From Pseudalkalibacillus hwajinpoensis (GTDB taxonomy: Bacteria; Bacillota; Bacilli; Bacillales; Guptibacillaceae), in contig NZ_JADFCM010000001.1 of assembly GCF_015234585.1 (NCBI RefSeq), positions 434,001-498,000 on the forward strand: a stretch of DNA of 64,000 nt, written 5' to 3'. Below the pieces are notes generated by a model. It made no database searches. It saw only the letters and a list, made by a program, of their open reading frames with translations, and was not told where the DNA came from. Positions 44,054 to 52,067 of this stretch are shown here, piece after piece (the first letter of the stretch is position 1; every line of letters begins with the position of its first letter). The position numbers and the translations under genes are program-made.

Positions 44054-44581
44054 ATGCCATCAATAAAAATATTACTTATTTCCATAACATCCGCCGTCCT
44101 TCTCACGATCGGACTTGCATACTGGTTTATATCAGATATTAATACAAATTTAGCCGAAGAAAAAGGACAGACAGAAGCTTCCGGGGAGAAGTCCAAGGAA
44201 GAGATTGATCCAGAACGCTACATCGATGACGGTGGGGGTTCAACTGAGGATAACGATATTCCAAGCGAGAATCGTTTTATGAATATTCTCCATGGTATGA
44301 CGCACCAAAAAGTTTATGCCGATGATAAGTGGACGCTAGTTGAAATGACGGATGATCGTATTGAAGAAATGCTAGTGACACTCGATCAAGTAAAAGATCA
44401 GGGCACATATGAGCATTATGATTTATACTACACCGCATTAACAGAGTGGAAAAACGGGAATTTTGAAAATGCTGTAGACGTTCACAATCAAATTTGGAGT
44501 ATGAATAGTGGTACGGTAGGAAGAGCAACACGCTTATTAAGCGCTGAAGAAGAGAGCGCATTTGTTGAAGAACATTATTAA
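44054..44581 (+). CDS. Membrane-anchored DUF6241-like protein, paralogue of the preceding outer domain
   Basis: 175 residues. An N-terminal signal anchor (IKILLISITSAVLLTIGLAYWF) replaces the cytoplasmic anti-sigma part. A Glu/Ser-rich linker leads to a domain nearly the same as the end of the upstream protein, with HGMTHQKVYADDKWTLVEM and NGNFENAVDVHNQIWSMNSG. It arose by duplication of the outer domain and may compete for, or present, the same ligand. Ribosome site AAGGGG. Function unknown. Confidence 0.82.
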   Translation: MPSIKILLISITSAVLLTIGLAYWFISDINTNLAEEKGQTEASGEKSKEEIDPERYIDDGGGSTEDNDIPSENRFMNILHGMTHQKVYADDKWTLVEMTDDRIEEMLVTLDQVKDQGTYEHYDLYYTALTEWKNGNFENAVDVHNQIWSMNSGTVGRATRLLSAEEESAFVEEHY

Positions 44582-44650
44582 AAAGTAAGATTTAGATAAT
44601 ATTAGTAGATTGATAAGTTATGAAAACTATAGTAAAGGATGTGAGCAAAA

Positions 44651-44842
44651 ATGATGAAACTAGAAGTTTCCGAAACAGAAAAGTCCGTTTTTCTCGATGG
44701 ACTAAGGTTGTGGTACAACAAGGAAAGCGGGGCAATACGCTTGAAGGTACCTGGAGTGAAGGAACTTCATTATGTGAAAAAAGGGTCAGACCTATATGAG
44801 CCGTTGCTTCAAGAGGTTAAGAGGGTTTCAAAAGACGATTAA
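44651..44842 (+). CDS. Small conserved-looking protein, unknown function
   Basis: 63 residues starting ATGATG after GGATGTGAG. No membrane segment or signal. The sequence (KSVFLDGLRLWYNKESGAIRL...) looks like a compact alpha/beta fold. It is the last gene before a perfect palindromic terminator and may belong to the ECF operon. No family is recognised. Confidence 0.6.
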   Translation: MMKLEVSETEKSVFLDGLRLWYNKESGAIRLKVPGVKELHYVKKGSDLYEPLLQEVKRVSKDD

Positions 44843-44851
44843 ATGAATGGT

Positions 44852-44890
44852 GCGGGAGTTAAACAAACGTTTGTTTAACTCCCGCCGTTT
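44852..44890. terminator. 34-bp perfect palindrome with T-run
   Basis: 44852-44885 is a perfect palindrome with GCGGGAGTTAAACAAAC as its left half, followed by CGTTTTATTTT. It works as a terminator. Its centre, AAACAAACGTTTGTTT, also resembles TetR-family operators. Confidence 0.8.
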
Positions 44891-45023
44891 TATTTTGGTA
44901 ATGAAACTTGTGGTGAAATCACTAAGTGGCTTCAAGTCATTTGTCTTTAGTGGCCTTTCTGTTTATATACATCTATTTAAATACCAATTAATTCTAAAAT
45001 AATAACAAAAATGAGGTGCTATC

Positions 45024-45278
45024 ATGAATACAAAGAGAGACAGTGGGATTAAAGTGGCCGCCTTCTTAGTGGGCTGGATGATTCTTATTTTTGGAGTAAT
45101 CACTGGCATCATTGTGTGGAATGTATCTCAATCCTGGTTTGGTGGTGTGAATGTTATTGGGAGTAGCTTATTCTTTGGGGTTATTCTGCTTGGACTGTCT
45201 CAGATCATGACTTACCAGGAGCAACAGCTAAGTGAAACAGAAGAACTAAAACGTATGATAAAAGATCGGCGAGAATGA
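45024..45278 (+). CDS. Small two-helix membrane protein
   Basis: 84 residues after GAGGTG. Two hydrophobic helices (VAAFLVGWMILIFGVITGIIVW and VIGSSLFFGVILLGLSQIM) are joined by a short loop, and a charged helical tail (YQEQQLSETEELKRMIKDRRE) ends the protein. No family is recognised. Single gene between two terminators. Confidence 0.75.
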   Translation: MNTKRDSGIKVAAFLVGWMILIFGVITGIIVWNVSQSWFGGVNVIGSSLFFGVILLGLSQIMTYQEQQLSETEELKRMIKDRRE

Positions 45279-45430
45279 AGAAGGTTAGTTCATATATGAG
45301 TGCTAAGGGGTAAAAGGAGTGAGTCGGTTCTAAATAAGTAGGGGTTAAGGATACGCTGAATTCACAAATTCATTATCTCTTTTCAGTTACTCTTCCCACT
45401 AAATTCTTCTTCAAGATAATAAAAAACTTG

Positions 45431-45455
45431 ACCCTCCAGTTACTGGAGGGTTTAT
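45431..45455 (+). terminator. Intrinsic terminator
   Basis: ACCCTCCAG pairs perfectly with CTGGAGGGT around 3 bases and is followed by TTATG. The T-run is short, so it may act as an attenuator of the exporter gene 40 bases on. Confidence 0.6.
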
Positions 45456-45492
45456 GATTGTTCTGTTATAAGATATTGAGGGGAGAGCAATT

Positions 45493-46731
45493 ATGAAACA
45501 AGAAGAATTAACAGCGACCTCAAGCGGCTCAAAGAAATCCATTTATTTCTTTATTTTTATACTTGGTGCTCTTAGTGCGTTTGGTCCTTTAACAATTGAT
45601 ATGTATTTACCGGCACTTCCTACGTTGGCTGATGATTTGCAAACCAATGCGTCTATGGCACAGCTAAGTTTAACAGCTTGTTTAATTGGATTAGCGTTGG
45701 GGCAAATCGTGGTTGGACCATTTAGTGATATACAGGGTAGACGTAAGCCACTCATCATTTCACTAACTATTTATACGATCGCTTCGTTACTTTGTCTGTT
45801 TGTGACGTCGATCTGGCCATTCATTGCCCTTCGTTTACTTCAGGGACTTTCAGGTGCAGCCGGAATGGTGATTTCAAGAGCGAGTCTACGTGATAAGTTC
45901 TCAGGAACAGAGATGACGAAGTACTTTGCCCTACTTATGCTTGTGAATGGAATTGCACCAATAGCTGCGCCAGTTGCAGGCGGACAGCTTCTCCAATTTT
46001 TATCATGGCGTGGTGTTTTTGGCGTATTAACTGTAATCGGCGCCATTATGTTTTTTGCGGTTCTATTTGGATTAAAAGAAACACTGCCTGTTAATAGGCG
46101 AAAAACAGGAGGGTTCAAAGAGGTTCTTCAGACGTACGGACTTCTTTTTAAAGATAAAATCTTTTTCGGTTATGTGCTCGTACAAGGATTTGTGATGAGT
46201 GCGATGTTTGCGTACATTTCAGGTTCCACATTCGTGCTTCAAGAAGTGTATGGACTTTCTGCTCAAATGTTTAGTCTTGTTTTTGCGTTGAACGGCGTTG
46301 GACTAATCATCGCGACCCAAATCACAGGAAGGCTCGCTGGAAAAATTGGGGAGAGTCGTCTGCTTGTTTACGGTCTATCGCAAGCTATGATCAGCAGTCT
46401 TTTATTGCTAATGGTGATCGCAATGGATGCACCTGTTATCTATGTTTGCATTCTTTTGTTTTTCACCGTCTCAAGTGTAGGTGTGGTGAATACATCCGTA
46501 TTTTCACTAGCACTTGAAAATCAAGCAGAGCATGCCGGAAGTGCTTCAGCATTACTTGGTTTATTACCATTTCTTCTCGGTGCTATTGTTGCCCCAATAG
46601 TAGGATTAGGGGAAGGTGGTTTATCAATGGCTCTTGTGATTGCAGCATGTGAACTGATTGCTGTAGGAGCATATGTCTTTCTTGTTAAAAGGAACAAGAA
46701 AGTGTATCTTGTTGCGAACGAAGCGAGTTGA
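45493..46731 (+). CDS. Bcr/CflA-family multidrug exporter (MFS)
   Basis: 412 residues and twelve membrane helices. The start of helix 1 (FGPLTIDMYLPALPTLADDL) is the D-M-Y-L-P-A-x-P signature of the Bcr/CflA drug-resistance subfamily. GPFSDIQGRRKPL is the MFS loop motif and RLLQGLSGAAGMVISRASLRD the antiporter motif of helix 5. It should export drugs or metabolites such as bicyclomycin or cysteine in exchange for protons. Ribosome site GGGGAG. Single gene; a terminator follows. Confidence 0.92.
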   Translation: MKQEELTATSSGSKKSIYFFIFILGALSAFGPLTIDMYLPALPTLADDLQTNASMAQLSLTACLIGLALGQIVVGPFSDIQGRRKPLIISLTIYTIASLLCLFVTSIWPFIALRLLQGLSGAAGMVISRASLRDKFSGTEMTKYFALLMLVNGIAPIAAPVAGGQLLQFLSWRGVFGVLTVIGAIMFFAVLFGLKETLPVNRRKTGGFKEVLQTYGLLFKDKIFFGYVLVQGFVMSAMFAYISGSTFVLQEVYGLSAQMFSLVFALNGVGLIIATQITGRLAGKIGESRLLVYGLSQAMISSLLLLMVIAMDAPVIYVCILLFFTVSSVGVVNTSVFSLALENQAEHAGSASALLGLLPFLLGAIVAPIVGLGEGGLSMALVIAACELIAVGAYVFLVKRNKKVYLVANEAS

Positions 46732-46744
46732 TGGAATATGGGTT

Positions 46745-46778
46745 AAGACTGCTAAGCGTAGCTTAGCAGTCTTATTTT
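46745..46778 (+). terminator. Intrinsic terminator after the exporter
   Basis: AAGACTGCTAAGC pairs with GCTTAGCAGTCTT around a 3-base loop, followed by ATTTT. Confidence 0.88.
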
Positions 46779-46780
46779 GC

Positions 46781-46811
46781 TGGTGCCTGTCACTCCCCGT
46801 TATTTGTCGAA
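46781..46811 (+). repeat. GGTGCCTGTCAC repeat, copy D (short)
   Basis: TGGTGCCTGTCACTCCCCG is joined to TTATTTGTCGAA with almost no spacer. It directly follows the exporter's terminator. Confidence 0.6.
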
Positions 46812-46977
46812 GGCTATTCATGCGCTTTAGAGAATATTATTTAGTGCGGATGAAGGCATTGTAAGGATGATGTCAGCTCTATTAATCTTTTGTAAAGAAT
46901 AGCCGTTACCCCTCCACAGCGAGAGTCACATCCTTATAATAGAGGTATCAAGTCAAACCACAACGGGATGTGAGCTC

Positions 46978-48042
46978 ATGCAGAGAACGAATCAAGGTCA
47001 AAGCGAAATCATTTTTCTAAGTGCGATTACTTGCTTGCTTCTAATTCTAGTTCATGTTTTGGAAATGTTTTTCTTTGGAGAAAGACAGTCATTGAATGAG
47101 ATTAGTTCTACTACCTATCAACTCAGTCAATTTGGGATTGCGATATTTGCGGTGATCGTTGGCCTATATCTATTTAGACAATCGGGAAGTAGGAAGAAAG
47201 AGAAGCGATTAGGTGCCTTTGAAGTTTCTAAGGTTATTCTTCTATTCGTTCTCTGGAGTCTTTTCTATCTTGTTCTTGCAAAAGTAGCTATGAACGTAGA
47301 GATGTTTACCGGTTGGAAAGATTCTATTCTTACTTTTGCCATGGGGGATTCATTTTATCACTTGTCTTTTATTTCAGTCATTCTACAATTTCTTTTATTT
47401 CTCCCTTTACTGAAGCTTGTTCAAACTAAGGCTGGTTGGTCGATTCTATTAGTTGTTACTGGAATGATTCATTACTATTTCGTATCTCCAGTCTTAACTG
47501 AAGGAAATGCATTTCTGACACAAGACGGTTTGCTTTTAAAATGGCTTTTCTTCTTTGTTCTTGGAGGTTACTTAGCTCGGTACTGGGATTCTGTACAGAA
47601 CCTTCTAAAGAAATTCGATCGATTCGGACTTGTGGCATTGATTGGGTTAATTGGTTTCGAGGTTACCTACTATTTGATGTATGGCTCTATCTATCAGGAA
47701 GAATGGTTTCTTATGATAACGGTGCCTGTTATATTGATATCATTGCTGGGGATTTATCAGTCAGTTAGAAAAGTGGTGCTGTTGGATATTTTCTTGCATT
47801 CCATTGGGGAAAACACAATAGGACTCTATTTTATCTTCCCATTCATTATTTTCGCGTATTCAAGTATTTTGCCAGATGCGATATGGCAGAAAGAATATTT
47901 TGTACTTGTCTTCACCTTAGTGCTTGGAACGTCGGTTTTTATTAGTAAGCTAGTAAGGTTAATTGTCATCAACATCGAGGGGATAAAAGGCCCTGTTGTG
48001 AAAACAAAAATGCTGAATCAACAGGAACTTGGAATTAATTAA
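46978..48042 (+). CDS. Membrane acyltransferase 3 family protein
   Basis: 354 residues with about ten membrane helices. FLSAITCLLLILVHVLEMFF carries the early histidine of acyltransferase-3 proteins, in a variant of the usual R-x-x-x-x-x-H setting. IAIFAVIVGLYLF, FFFVLGGYLARYWDSV and IGLYFIFPFIIF follow the family order, as in IcaC-like and WecH-like proteins. It may acylate an extracellular polymer. Ribosome site GGGATGTGAG. Single gene with a terminator. Confidence 0.8.
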   Translation: MQRTNQGQSEIIFLSAITCLLLILVHVLEMFFFGERQSLNEISSTTYQLSQFGIAIFAVIVGLYLFRQSGSRKKEKRLGAFEVSKVILLFVLWSLFYLVLAKVAMNVEMFTGWKDSILTFAMGDSFYHLSFISVILQFLLFLPLLKLVQTKAGWSILLVVTGMIHYYFVSPVLTEGNAFLTQDGLLLKWLFFFVLGGYLARYWDSVQNLLKKFDRFGLVALIGLIGFEVTYYLMYGSIYQEEWFLMITVPVILISLLGIYQSVRKVVLLDIFLHSIGENTIGLYFIFPFIIFAYSSILPDAIWQKEYFVLVFTLVLGTSVFISKLVRLIVINIEGIKGPVVKTKMLNQQELGIN

Positions 48043-48074
48043 ACGTTTGATTAATACATTCGAATGAACGTAAA

Positions 48075-48107
48075 GAACCCATCATATTTAGGTGATGGGT
48101 TTTTTTG
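48075..48107 (+). terminator. Intrinsic terminator after the acyltransferase
   Basis: AACCCATCA pairs with TGATGGGTT around an 8-base loop, followed by TTTTTT. Confidence 0.88.
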
Positions 48108-48546
48108 TGTATCAATATCTCCGTTAAAATTAGTGTGATAAGAAGCGGATCTCAATCTATGAGATAGACACATGCATGACTAATTGACTAGTTATTAGTC
48201 AGATATGCTTGAAAACGAATCTATAAGTGGTAATATTAACGTTATGTGTTGGTTATCATTGGTTTTCAATGGATATAAATGGAACCCGAAAACGACTATC
48301 CAATCATTCGACTTTACATCTCTTTTAAGGGAGTAGAGTTTTTTACCGTTATTTCGATCAAACGATCTTTTGTTTTGAAAATAGAAAACGAGGTATTTTT
48401 TTGAATTATTCTTTGTAAAGAAATTGTAAATTACGTTCAGGCTATTGTTATGGGTAAAGATTTATGATGCGTCTAGTTGAGTGTGAAAATAAATAGCTGT
48501 TTTTGCCTAATTAAAAGGAAAATTAATGGTACAAAGGAAGAGATAA
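48108..48546. other. Long gene-free leader of the TagF-like gene
   Basis: An AT-rich 440-base stretch without supported genes. It holds a SinR-like inverted repeat ATTCTTTGTAAAGAAA (48408-48423, 13 of 16 positions). The ribosome site AAAGGAAGAG lies just before ATG 48547. Confidence 0.5.
48408..48423. promoter_or_regulatory. Weak SinR-type operator upstream of the TagF-like gene
   Basis: ATTCTTTGTAAAGAAA keeps perfect dyad symmetry of its TTCTTT/AAAGAA arms but lacks the outer G and C. It is 123 bases from the start codon. Confidence 0.4.
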
Positions 48547-51495
48547 ATGCTTGTTAAACGTCATCAAGTTGAAAGAAGAAATATTGCAGTAAACGATGTG
48601 CGATGGGATGGAGAGATGTTAAGCTTCCAGATAAAAAATGAAGAAATTCATAATTTAGAATCTCTCAATCTATGTCTTATAAATCGTAAAAATGAAGAAA
48701 TTATATGGCCGGACTTTAAACAAGAAAAAGTAGGTTCTTTTATCAATTTCAGCTTATTTAAAGAGGATTTAAGTGGATTAAACTCAGGAAAATGGGATTT
48801 CTTTATAATAAATGGTCGAAGTAAAAGCATGGATAGAAAGAGAATTGGTGTCTATCAAGCTCCCATAGCTTCTAGACCACACAGGTATTTGAAACCGATT
48901 GTTGAAATGGAGCAGCACTCTTGGATTCCTTATCTTACGGATCGAAATGAACTTTCCTTGCATATTGGGAGTATAAGTGAGCTAGAAAAAGTTAGTTTTG
49001 AAGTTGTTGACTTCCAAAGTCAGGTCATCTCCATGGAAGAAGAAGACAACCGCCTCATTCTACATATCGATCAGTACTTTCCTTCTTCACCAGTAATGGT
49101 TCACACGAACGATTTAACTTCTCGAAAGATCCCTTCATCTTATCATCCAGAAGATAAATCTTTAACAATTCATAATGAAAACAAAAATGACTTTGTAAAT
49201 GGAGAAGGTGAGCTTCAACTTCATTTTAAGCGTGGAAACATTCTTGAAGTTTATCCGTTAATTTTTGAGAATAGTCTAGTGACCCCAATCGTGCAACCTT
49301 CGTTTACTAAAATAGTGAAGGGGCAGCTTCATGCTCAGAACTTACGTGTTACGCACGATCGCATCTTATTTGATGTTTCTACGAATTTCATCGAATATGC
49401 GAGTGAAATTCAATTTTATTTGAAGAAACGTAAAAGAGATGAAATCGTGAATTTGGAAGTTTCCCGTCATTTACATGGTTCAGTGGAAGAAATCGGTGTA
49501 TCTATAAGCCAATTCAATGGATTATTTACTAACACAAGCCGCTGGGATCTTTTTGTTGAAATTCGGTACGCTAACCTAGTTGAGGTAAGAAGAGTCGGCG
49601 AGTATAATAACCCTCTTAACCACCTTGAACGGCATGTGAGCCACCTTCCTATAACAGAGGATCTTTATCTCTCACCTTATTTAACAAATGATCATGAATT
49701 TTCATTTTACGTTAGTACTGAGGAGCAATATTTAAAAAGTAAGTACCCTGGTAATGTTTCGCTACATCGTTTGAATCTCAAACGAAATGGTGAACTGCAA
49801 TTGACAGCTACCGTTTCAATGAAAAGGATAGAAAGTTTTGAAGTGAAGGAGCTTGTTTTAAGGTTACGAAGTGATAAGAGTAAACGAGTAATTGTACCTT
49901 ACCATAAAGTGGTGGAAACGTCCGCTAATAAACAAAAAGTAAGTTTCCGCATTCAATTAAATGAAGTTGAATTTGAACAGTTTTATTGGGACTTTTTTAT
50001 TTCAGTAAAAGTAAATAATCACGAGACGAGATTAATTAGAGTAGTTAGTGATAATTTACTTATTCATAAGCAATTGAAACATCGGATGTGGAAATACACT
50101 TTAAATCAATCCAATGGCTACATGATCTATCCCTATATCACGATTAATGGTGGGGTTAGTATCACTTATCGCTATAAAGGCGAATATGAGAGCATAAAGT
50201 ATAAAATGAATGAGTACATTGCGTACTATTTGTATATCCTTTTCTACTGGAATGCGTTTTGGAAACCTACCTGGTTAATTCATGAGAAATACTCAGAAAC
50301 AGCGCAAGATAATGCCTATTACTTCTTTAAACATTGCTTTGAAGAACATAAAGATAAGAAGGTTTACTATGTTATTAAAAAAGGATCTGAAGATGAACGC
50401 AATTTAATTCCTTATAAGGAACGAGTCGTTTATTTCATGAGCATTAAACACCTTTTCTTAATCCTATCTTCCAAAGTGATTGTTTCATCTGAAGCGAAGG
50501 GACACGGTTATGCCTGGAGGGTAGCTCGTGGACCGATTCGTGATTATGTGAATAGTAAGCGCTACGTGTTTCTACAGCACGGTGTGTTAGGTCTGAAGAA
50601 GGTAGAAAATACGTTTAAGGTTGGTTCGGCGAATTCAGCTGATTTGTTCGTTGTGTCTTCAGATTTTGAAAAGCAAATCGTCATGGACCACTTTGGATAT
50701 AAAGCGAAGAACATTATTGTGACGGGCTTATCAAGATGGGATGTAGTAGAAGATCGTTCCCAAGAGCTAACCGATAGCGGTAAGAAAGAGGTCTTTCTTA
50801 TGCCGACCTGGCGGAATTGGCTTGATGAAGTAGAAGAAGGCGAATTTGTACTATCCGATTACTATAAAGCTTATAATGCTCTGCTAAACTCTAATGAGCT
50901 ACATGACACGCTAAGGAAAAATAATTTGCTTCTCAATTTCTATGTTCATCCCAAGTTTATGCCCTATGTCTCTCATTTTACTAGTGAAAATGAGCATGTA
51001 AGAGTTATTCAATTCGGTGAGGAAAAGATTAATGATCTCCTGATGCGCTCCAGTATGTTAATTACGGATTATTCCAGTGTCGCCTGGGAGATGTACTATC
51101 AGAAGAAGCCAGTGTTATTTTTCCATTTTGATTTGAGTAAGTATAATGAATTGCAGGGAAGTTATATGGATCTTAACAAAGAATTATTTGGAGATGTCGC
51201 ATACTCTTCCGCAGCGTTAGTTTCAAAATTCGAAGAGTATGCGAGCACGAATTTCGCTGAAAAACCTGAAATTAGCAGCAAGCGATTTGAGTACTTTAAC
51301 TATATTGATGATGGTAACAGCTCAAGGATCTTTTCTGAAATTAAGAAAAAAGAGAAAGAAGTAACAAGAAGAAAAACGCTCAAAGAAGTGTTGAAGAGCA
51401 GCGATGCTGTCTCCACAATGTGGAGAAGGTATAAAAAATACCCTATTGTTAATCAAGTAGGTGGCAAACTTCTCGCAACGTTAAGGTCACATTAA
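48547..51495 (+). CDS. TagF/TagB-like CDP-glycerol glycerophosphotransferase with repeated N-terminal domains
   Basis: 982 residues. The C-terminal 370 residues are a glycerophosphotransferase domain: SSKVIVSSEAKGHGYAW, VFLQHGVLGLKK, FMPTWRNW-like LMPTWRNWLDE and the signature LITDYSSVAWEMYYQKKPVLFF. It builds or primes a poly(glycerol phosphate)-type teichoic polymer from CDP-glycerol at the inner membrane face. The N-terminal 570 residues hold about three copies of a beta-rich unit (compare SGKWDFFIING, TSRWDLFVEIR, YWDFFISVKV, each followed by YLTPYLT-like text). These may act as polymer-length or acceptor modules. Single gene with a terminator. Confidence 0.88.
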   Translation: MLVKRHQVERRNIAVNDVRWDGEMLSFQIKNEEIHNLESLNLCLINRKNEEIIWPDFKQEKVGSFINFSLFKEDLSGLNSGKWDFFIINGRSKSMDRKRIGVYQAPIASRPHRYLKPIVEMEQHSWIPYLTDRNELSLHIGSISELEKVSFEVVDFQSQVISMEEEDNRLILHIDQYFPSSPVMVHTNDLTSRKIPSSYHPEDKSLTIHNENKNDFVNGEGELQLHFKRGNILEVYPLIFENSLVTPIVQPSFTKIVKGQLHAQNLRVTHDRILFDVSTNFIEYASEIQFYLKKRKRDEIVNLEVSRHLHGSVEEIGVSISQFNGLFTNTSRWDLFVEIRYANLVEVRRVGEYNNPLNHLERHVSHLPITEDLYLSPYLTNDHEFSFYVSTEEQYLKSKYPGNVSLHRLNLKRNGELQLTATVSMKRIESFEVKELVLRLRSDKSKRVIVPYHKVVETSANKQKVSFRIQLNEVEFEQFYWDFFISVKVNNHETRLIRVVSDNLLIHKQLKHRMWKYTLNQSNGYMIYPYITINGGVSITYRYKGEYESIKYKMNEYIAYYLYILFYWNAFWKPTWLIHEKYSETAQDNAYYFFKHCFEEHKDKKVYYVIKKGSEDERNLIPYKERVVYFMSIKHLFLILSSKVIVSSEAKGHGYAWRVARGPIRDYVNSKRYVFLQHGVLGLKKVENTFKVGSANSADLFVVSSDFEKQIVMDHFGYKAKNIIVTGLSRWDVVEDRSQELTDSGKKEVFLMPTWRNWLDEVEEGEFVLSDYYKAYNALLNSNELHDTLRKNNLLLNFYVHPKFMPYVSHFTSENEHVRVIQFGEEKINDLLMRSSMLITDYSSVAWEMYYQKKPVLFFHFDLSKYNELQGSYMDLNKELFGDVAYSSAALVSKFEEYASTNFAEKPEISSKRFEYFNYIDDGNSSRIFSEIKKKEKEVTRRKTLKEVLKSSDAVSTMWRRYKKYPIVNQVGGKLLATLRSH

Positions 51496-51499
51496 TTTT

Positions 51500-51537
51500 G
51501 AGAGTCCAATGGTTGGGTTACGTTGGGCTCTTTTTTT
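51500..51537 (+). terminator. Intrinsic terminator after the TagF-like gene
   Basis: AGAGTCCAATG pairs with CGTTGGGCTCT, one mismatch, followed by seven T. Confidence 0.85.
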
Positions 51538-51731
51538 GTGGATTTGTTTAGAATGAATTTTAGATCCGAGGAGTTGAACGGTACACATTTCATATGCGAA
51601 TCTTTATGAGAGTGGGTATTCAGAAGCTTAACTGGATGAGTTATTGAAAGCGATGGAGAAATAATAAAAAAAGAATGGAGAAAATAAAATGACTTAGTAA
51701 GCCTTTTAACTTTTAATAAGATTATTTAAAC

Positions 51732-51759
51732 TTGTGTTCTTTATAAAAAACGTTATAAT
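51732..51759 (+). promoter_or_regulatory. Promoter with embedded SinR-type operator (ydaLMJ-like operon)
   Basis: -35 TTGTGT (51732-51737), 16-base spacer and -10 TATAAT (51754-51759). GTTCTTTATAAAAAAC (51736-51751, 15 of 16) fills the spacer, exactly as at 13434-13461. It gives a leader of about 300 bases before the first gene; the rest of the 51538-52067 gap shows only the palindrome at 52016. Confidence 0.75.
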
Positions 51760-52015
51760 GAGCATTAAGAACTAGAAAAGATTATTTTGACTATAAATTT
51801 TTTTTTAAAAGGATTTTTTGTTTATAAAATAGTCATACCTCTATATCAAACGAACCTTATGGGTGTGTAGACACATTAACTAAATAAACTCATATTGAGA
51901 CAACTTAGTCGCAGTTTTACGCTCAGTGAATAGGGATTTTGAACCAACTCTTTCTTACTAAACTCGTGTCATTTAACGCAAAAGCAAAATATTAGGGGAA
52001 GTTAAGTAACTTCAT

Positions 52016-52047
52016 ACACTTATGTTCTTTATAAAGAACATAAGTGT
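52016..52047. promoter_or_regulatory. 32-bp perfect palindrome containing a perfect SinR-type operator
   Basis: The palindrome is centred between 52031 and 52032 and its core is GTTCTTTATAAAGAAC (52024-52039). It lies 20 bases before the start codon of the ydaL-like gene, and 6 bases before the ribosome site CGGAGGAG. It can be a second operator and, in RNA, a hairpin. Confidence 0.75.
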
Positions 52048-52067
52048 TAATACGGAGGAGTTCATTC

